Below, piece after piece: positions 58,671 to 64,000 of a DNA stretch of 64,000 bases. Origin of the DNA: Centroberyx gerrardi (lineage: Eukaryota; Chordata; Actinopteri; Beryciformes; Berycidae); the NCBI RefSeq assembly GCF_048128805.1, contig NC_136017.1, positions 8,695,807 to 8,759,806 of the forward strand, read 5' to 3'. The notes beneath the pieces are model-generated. The model saw only the letters and a program-made list of their open reading frames with translations. It was not told the DNA's origin and did not search any database. Positions within the stretch are counted from its first letter, which is position 1; the number at the start of each line of letters is the position of its first letter. Both the position numbers and the translations under genes were made by a program.

Positions 58671-61400
58671 CTACACTGCTGGACGTTTGGTCTCTACACC
58701 ACTTGGCGAGGCACTCTGCACCATCACCGGATCATCGTTTTTTACACGATCTGGCAAATCATTGATTATTTCAAAAACAAAGTCTGAGACTTGCGGCCAC
58801 GCCAAGGATCTGACATGGTCCACCATTTGGGTGTTCACCTCCTGCTTCCCTGCTGTGTTCTGTCCCGATGCGTCAGTTGTTATAACTGGGGCATCTGACA
58901 GCGGAGGCCTGTAGAGCACTGAGGGCATAAAACAGGGACAACTTTTGGGTAACTTTTGAGAAAGATTCAAACCATCACATCTTAGTTCACTGTTTGAACC
59001 TGGTCCAAATAGCTGCAAGATGTTCCTGTTATTCATTTGTATTTCACCTTGACTCAGGATGAAGGCATCGTGTTAGCACCTATTTTTGACCAAACATTTT
59101 TGAAAAAACAAAAATTGGTACTCAATATGAAAGTGATTACAAATGAATAACAGCAACATCTTGTGGCCATTTGGACGCAGATTGGAATTTTCGTTACATT
59201 TCTCGGAGGCAGAGCTGCTCTGGAGGCAGAAATCATCTGATTGGTTGAGTTAAACCCGGTGATGGGCGGAGCCAAAGAACCACAGTTTTTCTGGTTGAGT
59301 AACATTAGACTGAAGCCTAGTGAAAAAGGAAAGGGCTAAGAGAGGAAGTAGCTAATATATGAAGCCTAGCAGTCCTGCTACTGAAAACATACAAAAACTA
59401 GCCTATCTATAGCTATCTAGATAAGCTAGTTAGCTAGCTGCTGACCTTCTAAGATCATGAATGCCATGGTTATGAATGAATGAAAAAGGGACATTGCCAT
59501 TTATATTTTTTTGTTTATATTTTGACCAGAGTTCCTTCTTTGGCATTTCAGTTTGTCAGTTAGCTACTAACTTGCACCCCAAAAAACGGTCTCTTTGGCC
59601 CCACCCACTGAGGTTTAACTCAACCAATCAGATTATTTCTGCACCCTAGGAAGGACACAGATGTCATCTTTAAACCTGCTTGCATCCTGACTGTGCTGTA
59701 CTAGACCACAGGAATAATGTGAATTCTTAAACTGAATAAAGAATTGGTATTCCTGTTTAATAGTCCACTGACTGAAAAATCACTTTGATATAAACTGGAA
59801 GTTAACTGTCATAAACTAAGTGTTATTGGATGTTACCTTTCAGCGTGGCGTTGGCGTGTGTCTTGGCTGTGACATATTCTGCTGCGGCTTCCTGAAGGCT
59901 GCTGTCAATCATCAGCTCAGTCGCTTTTAAAAGATGCTCTTTAAACGCTCCTCTGTAAGGGTCTGCTGAACCTGCATGGCCACACAGGCACATGTAGACA
60001 GTGTCACTTATCTCCTCACATTTAGTACTGACAAGTAATGTAACATTTCTTTAAAGAGTAAGTATAATAGATCACTTAAAAACATGGATGCTAGTGATGT
60101 AAAATGGAGCTACAGTTAGATCTTCTCATATATGGGTTAAAGGACTAAGGTGTGTCTAGTTCAGGTCATTGCAACCCATTGTTTATGTATTGTATGTGTT
60201 ATTTTATATTATTACATTGTATATGTTCATTAGGGTTATGATATATTTTATTTACATAAATCATAATATGAGTTTGCAGAACTTACACGCCCCACCACAG
60301 CTCTTGGAGCACAGAAAAGTGCGGCAGTGCTTCACAGCAGTCAGGACGACCACGAGAACAACAGCTGAGGCCATTAGCATCAAGCCAATATCCTGCAGAT
60401 TAGAGCAAGAATATAATTTATTTACCCTCCTCCAGACCCTCCTGGTGACTTCATAAAAGCGAGTAGTGACAAATTCAGCTACTTTTTCGGACCAGTGGGA
60501 AAATTGTTAATGTGTGGACTTCCATATGTATCATGTCAATAGAAGACTTAAAGGTCTGTTATGAAAAAGAAAGTTCTGGTCCTCAGTTCTGATTGGCTGA
60601 ATAATGTTGAAAGCTAATTACTTAAATACATATAGGCCTAAGTGACATCAGAGGGACAGCCAATCTGGTAATCAAATGATTTTAACAAAATTATTGTTTT
60701 TACTTAACAATTAAGTTATTAATTTATTATTTGCTACAAAGAAATGCCTTGTCTGCCAATTTGCATTTGGTATGTCCCGTTGCCACCAGTTAGCAGCAAC
60801 CAATCCTCTTTTGGTGGAAACTATGTGTCATGGTGTGATATAAACATACAAAATATCATCACAGTTTATAAATTATTATCCATCATCAAGGAATCTTACC
60901 AGAGATGTGTTTCTGAGCTGCAAGAGAGTGTCTTGTTCCTCATAAGTCAGATGGCTCTTGTTCTTACATGGGAGATGGGATAGTTCTTTAGGCAGGCTAT
61001 CGGAGCAGCAGACATACCAGTTCCCATCAATATATACTATTATAACCCACGCTAGCCCCGCAAAAAAACCCTTTAAGAGGAGCGTGACAAGCGTAGTGCA
61101 AAAATGACACGTGCACTGTGCATTTGATTGGCAGCTGTATTTACAAATGAATCGGAAAATCCTTTGGAAGCGATCGCTGATCCCGAGCACGATGAAGGCG
61201 ATGAGGAAAGGTGGAAAGGCCATGAAGATGCAGCAGTGCAAACGATTTATGTTTTTGTTGTCGCAGCTGCAGGTGAACTCAACGTGGAATTTAGAGTAGA
61301 AAAGAACAACACAGCCAAAGAAGATGAAAAAACATCTCAGGCCAAACGGATCTGCTAACGCTCGTTTTGCTGCTTCTCGAATGGTTATAAAGTTGCCCAT
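58671..61400 (-). CDS. CALHM-family (calcium homeostasis modulator) channel protein
   Basis: Four coding exons on the minus strand: 60900-61400, 60287-60392, 59837-59971, 58671-58918 (stop TAG). Phases close, giving 329 aa, within the family's 309-346 range. Topology fits CALHM: a short N-terminus (MGNFITIREAAKRALAD), TM1 about 21-38, C44-S-C46 in the first extracellular loop, TM2 about 56-74, TM3 about 104-124 ending W-Y-V-C-C (131/132), another loop Cys at 145 (LPCKNKS), and TM4 about 169-190 (DIGLMLMASAVVLVVVLTAV), then a cytosolic tail. The CxC pair plus two loop cysteines match the family's two conserved disulfides. Such proteins form large-pore ion or ATP channels. I cannot assign it to CALHM1-6, so no symbol is given. 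Human CALHM1-3 have, as I recall, two coding exons, so the four-exon layout is different. The start is ATG 61400; the frame opens slightly further only via a non-ATG codon. Confidence 0.82.
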
Positions 61401-61621
61401 GCTCAATCCTCCAAAAATAAAATAAAAAGCCTTAATATCACTATTTCTACAACTCTTTGGCTAGTAGACGCACAACAATGGCAAAAAAACCAAAACTTAA
61501 ATCAATTCAGTTTTGTGCCTGTATTGAAAGTTGTCAGTACACTGGACTGGTATTTATTGTAATGAAGCTGATTGTCTGCATTTATATTTTTCCTCATGAT
61601 TCAAAACCATGCCCACATGAG

Positions 61622-61665
61622 GTCGCGGGGGACGGCCTGGTGGTTAGAGAGGCCGTCCTGTAGCT
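61622..61665 (+). mobile_element. tRNA-derived SINE-head-like fragment
   Basis: TGGTGGTTAGAG resembles a pol III A box. It is flanked by GGACGGCCT and its complement AGGCCGTCC, so it also forms a 9-bp stem. Too short to classify. Confidence 0.35.
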
Positions 61666-61746
61666 GTCAGTCACAGCATCCATCACTGCCAGAGGCCTTT
61701 GATGTCAAAGCACTGGCATACTGCTGATATTTTGAGAGCACTAACC

Positions 61747-61915
61747 TACACTACCAGTCAAAAGTTTGGACACACCTGATTGAATGTACTGTTTTTCATT
61801 CTCTTAAAGCCATTTTGATCTAAAGGCTTATATGCTTAAATGCTTTAAATTTGTTTTTTTTTTAGACAAATATAAACAATGAAGTTGATGCCTATGTATG
61901 AATTTCTTTCAGTGG
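61747..61915. mobile_element. Tc1-like transposon terminal fragment
   Basis: CAGTCAAAAGTTTGGACACA is the hallmark terminal repeat of a widespread teleost Tc1-like family. About 150 bp of AT-rich body follows with no transposase and no opposite terminus. Confidence 0.65.
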
Positions 61916-61924
61916 CAGAGGTGT

Positions 61925-62113
61925 GACCAAGTCAACTTTGCTCAAGAGTCAAGTCAGTCTCAAGTCTTGAGGCACGATTCTCAAGTTAAGTCCCAAGTCT
62001 TAATGTAGATTACCAAGTCAAGTCCATATCATTCATGTCAAGTCTCAAGTCTTAATGTAGATTACCAAGTCAAGTCCATATCATTCATGTCAAGTCTCAA
62101 GTCTAAATGTAGA
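61925..62113. repeat. AAGTC-rich sequence with a 52-bp tandem repeat
   Basis: A 52-bp unit (starting CTTAATGTAGATTACC at 61999 and again at 62051) is nearly identical in two copies plus a partial third. The surroundings are rich in CAAGTC/CAAGTCTC words, a pattern I have seen in teleost dispersed repeats. Confidence 0.7.
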
Positions 62114-63237
62114 ACAAATCAAGAGTCCAGTATCAATTTAATATCTTAAAGAAAATATAATATCTAGGACTTTTCAATGCAATATGGTTTTAATAGAATA
62201 AAAACTTGCTAAGAGCATCATGAGTTTGATTTCCATAATCAGTTTCAACTTCAATAAATTCAATCATTCCATACAAATTCAGAAAACAGAATTTAAATTC
62301 AGTCGTCTGGTGGAGCAAATCTCATCACTTTCAATCTAAGTCATTTACACAAACACGATTTGCAGTGCCTACTCAAGCAAAAGAGATTATGTCTAACGGA
62401 GAACATCATCTTGCCACATGCTTATCTTATTCACTCCAATTTCTGAGGGGGAACAAAAAACACTGTTGATGTGAAATAAGTGATGAAGACATGGGATGGT
62501 TTGGCCCACAGAACGGTGTGAACGGGTAGATAGGGCACTTCCTGGCACATGGTAACCTCCTTTGGTGCATCTAAGATTGACTACCATAGAATTTTGATAA
62601 TGTTGTCATGGAAACGAGAGGTGTATCTGTTTCTGTTTTCTGTGTAGTAAAAGGAAACTGTTGGTCAATGCCCCGCGTGACATGAAGATACTGGACGGTG
62701 GCTGAGAGAACAACATACTGAACTTACTTGTTGAAGTATTCAATATGAAAGACTGTAATACCACAAAGTACATTAAATTCCATTTTGGAATTTTGGAAAG
62801 TGGTTTTTTACTTTTGCATACATTATACTTGAATTTAAATGTATCTTTGGCTTACTTTACACTTGTATACATTTTTTTCATGATATTTACACTGTACTTT
62901 TTCAATACAGTACTTTTATTAAACATGAAATGGAGTCCAGTAGAATGCCTTTTAATTTCATGCTGGAAAATCTGTTCCAGGTTCACATCATTAGGAATAT
63001 TAAGCATACTCATAATATGAAATTATACAGTCACTGGACTATTGAGTTTTTTGTACTCCATTAGTACTCCACTTTTTGAATTTACAGCTGTTTGAAACTC
63101 TCTTTCTTCCTTCATTACTCAGTGCAGGACATTTTATCAAATTGACTATTCCTCAAATCACAGTGAATACCTGCACACTGCGGCAATGCTTTGTGTTTTG
63201 TCTTTTTATGTTAGCAACTTTTATGTACAGTTTATCC

Positions 63238-63335
63238 TCCATGCTGTCCTCTTGGCCAGCTCTCTCTTGCAAAAGAGATTTTTAATCTCAGTGAGATTTA
63301 CCTGGTTAAATAAAGATTAAATAAATAAAAATAAT
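63238..63335 (+). mobile_element. LINE-type 3' tail
   Basis: CTCTTGGCCAG...AAAGAGATTTTTAATCTC and ACCTGGTTAAATAAAGATTA form the typical 3' end of a widespread teleost non-LTR element, ending in AAATAAATAAA. The 5' part is absent. Confidence 0.55.
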
Positions 63336-63439
63336 CACTAAACGTCTAAGCTTCACTGTGCCAACTACAAAGGGTCCTACCATGCTTGGCACACAAGCAC
63401 ACACAATGTACTTGGCCTAATTACTATTATGAGATGAGA

Positions 63440-63490
63440 TGAGATGAAACTTTAATGCTCCCTATGGGGGAAAAAACAAAAACAAATCAA
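63440..63490 (-). repeat. LINE/SINE-type 3' tail fragment
   Basis: AAACTTTAATGCTCCCTATG followed by GGGGGAAAAA resembles the reversed retroposon tail seen elsewhere in the window. Confidence 0.35.
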
Positions 63491-63604
63491 AGACTAGAAT
63501 ATAGATAAGAGATATAAAAAAGCAGAGAGTATGATATAGATAGCAATATAATAAGTAATACAGGAAAAGTTGATAAACAGCTTCATCATACTGCTTCAAG
63601 TCAG

Positions 63605-63644
<40 letters not shown>
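63605..63644. repeat. (TATC)n microsatellite
   Basis: Ten uninterrupted TATC units. Confidence 0.95.
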
Positions 63645-63719
63645 AATATCTATCTACGGTATCTAAATATCTATGTATTTGTTTGTTTGCTTGTTTGTTT
63701 ATTTTGAGGGGAAGAAGCC

Positions 63720-63887
63720 ACTGGTTGCGTCATCACTAAGGGCCAAGACGAGAGTGACGCATGCGTGACGCCACTGACCGATCGACCGACTTTGCTTTGA
63801 GCCCTAAGCCCCTCTGCCGGTGGCGTCGGTAGGTTTCCTGTCCACCCCAGTGCCGGAGGTCTGTTGCTCCACATCTACAGAGCGCAC
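63720..63887 (+). promoter_or_regulatory. gk promoter / 5' UTR side
   Basis: GC-rich segment with repeated TGACG words around a palindrome ACGCATGCGT (near 63757) and CpGs, directly before the gk ATG. No TATA box. Promoter role is inferred from position. Confidence 0.5.
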
Positions 63888-63980
63888 ATGAACGGTGCCA
63901 TGGCCGCATCTTCAAACCGGATTATGTTGGGGCCGCTGGTTGCTGCCATCGACCAGGGCACGAGCTCCACTCGGTTCTTG
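63888..63980 (+). CDS. gk: gk, glycerol kinase, first coding exon (partial gene)
   Basis: ATG at 63888 opens a 31-codon exon ending in donor GTAAGA at 63981. The C-terminal part reads GPLVAAIDQGTSSTRFL, the N-terminal phosphate-binding loop of FGGY-family glycerol kinase (human GPLVGAVDQGTSSTRFL). A second in-frame ATG in better context at 63900 (ATGG) gives MAASSN and fits the usual vertebrate start, so the first Met may not be used. The enzyme phosphorylates glycerol with ATP to glycerol-3-phosphate, in cytosol and at the mitochondrial surface. The rest of the gene is beyond the window. GK5-like sequence was considered and does not fit. Confidence 0.92.
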
Positions 63981-64000
63981 GTAAGACGCATCGCAGCAGA

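Larger units (their letters stand above)
61401..63887. other. divergent CALHM-gene/gk intergenic region, repeat-rich
   Basis: Contains a tRNA-like hairpin fragment near 61625, a Tc1-like end, a 52-bp tandem repeat, a LINE-type tail, a (TATC)n tract and, at 63700-63887, the GC-rich gk promoter side. No coding sequence other than the flanking genes. Confidence 0.6.

Noticed and set aside
61401-61406. Two-codon N-terminal extension of the CALHM-like gene
   Set aside because: It begins with TTG; ATG 61400 is used instead.
63605-63644. CRISPR-like regular repeat
   Set aside because: It is a tetranucleotide microsatellite without spacers; no CRISPR is expected in a vertebrate genome.

Overview
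This is a eukaryotic nuclear window, almost certainly from a ray-finned (percomorph-like) teleost. Evidence: spliced vertebrate genes with GT-AG introns, dense (CA)n/(GATA)n microsatellites, hAT-, Tc1- and SINE-like fragments with teleost-style sequence, and compact intergenic gaps. Protein matches are recalled family knowledge; nothing was searched.

Layout. 1-22.1 kb: the tsc22d1 locus (+). The window opens inside the large long-isoform exon (to 181). A possible extra first exon sits at 14577-14623 and the short-isoform first exon at 18258-18379. Two common exons (18846-18897, 20107-20376) encode the TSC box and leucine zipper, followed by a ~1.7 kb 3' UTR. All three first exons end in the same phase and can splice to 18846. 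Two promoter-like segments stand out: a tandem octamer/CCAAT module before the short exon, and a TATA + CCAAT + palindromic glucocorticoid-type element inside the last intron.

22.1-44.7 kb: no protein-coding gene that I can support. It holds microsatellites, two pairs of inverted interspersed elements, hairpins and two promoter-like GC-rich segments.

44.7-57.1 kb: a compact cluster. ccdc122 (-, 6 coding exons, 268 aa) is head-to-head with mtrf1 (+, 9 exons, 431 aa) over a ~530 bp shared promoter. mtrf1 is tail-to-tail with wbp4 (-, 10 exons, 422 aa). All reconstructed exon phases close without frameshift. A tRNA-Glu(UUC) gene lies at 57387-57458.

58.7-64 kb: a four-exon CALHM-family channel gene (-, 329 aa). 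At the right edge is the first coding exon of glycerol kinase (gk, +). Between them are Tc1-like, tandem-repeat, SINE-like and LINE-tail fragments.

tsc22d1, ccdc122, mtrf1 and wbp4 all have human orthologues on 13q14, so this is a conserved synteny block. The CALHM gene and gk are not part of that human block. The genes do not form one pathway: transcription regulator, coiled-coil protein, mitochondrial release factor, spliceosomal WW protein, ion channel, glycerol metabolism. Most short open frames in the window are non-coding, several of them simply translated (GT)n repeats.
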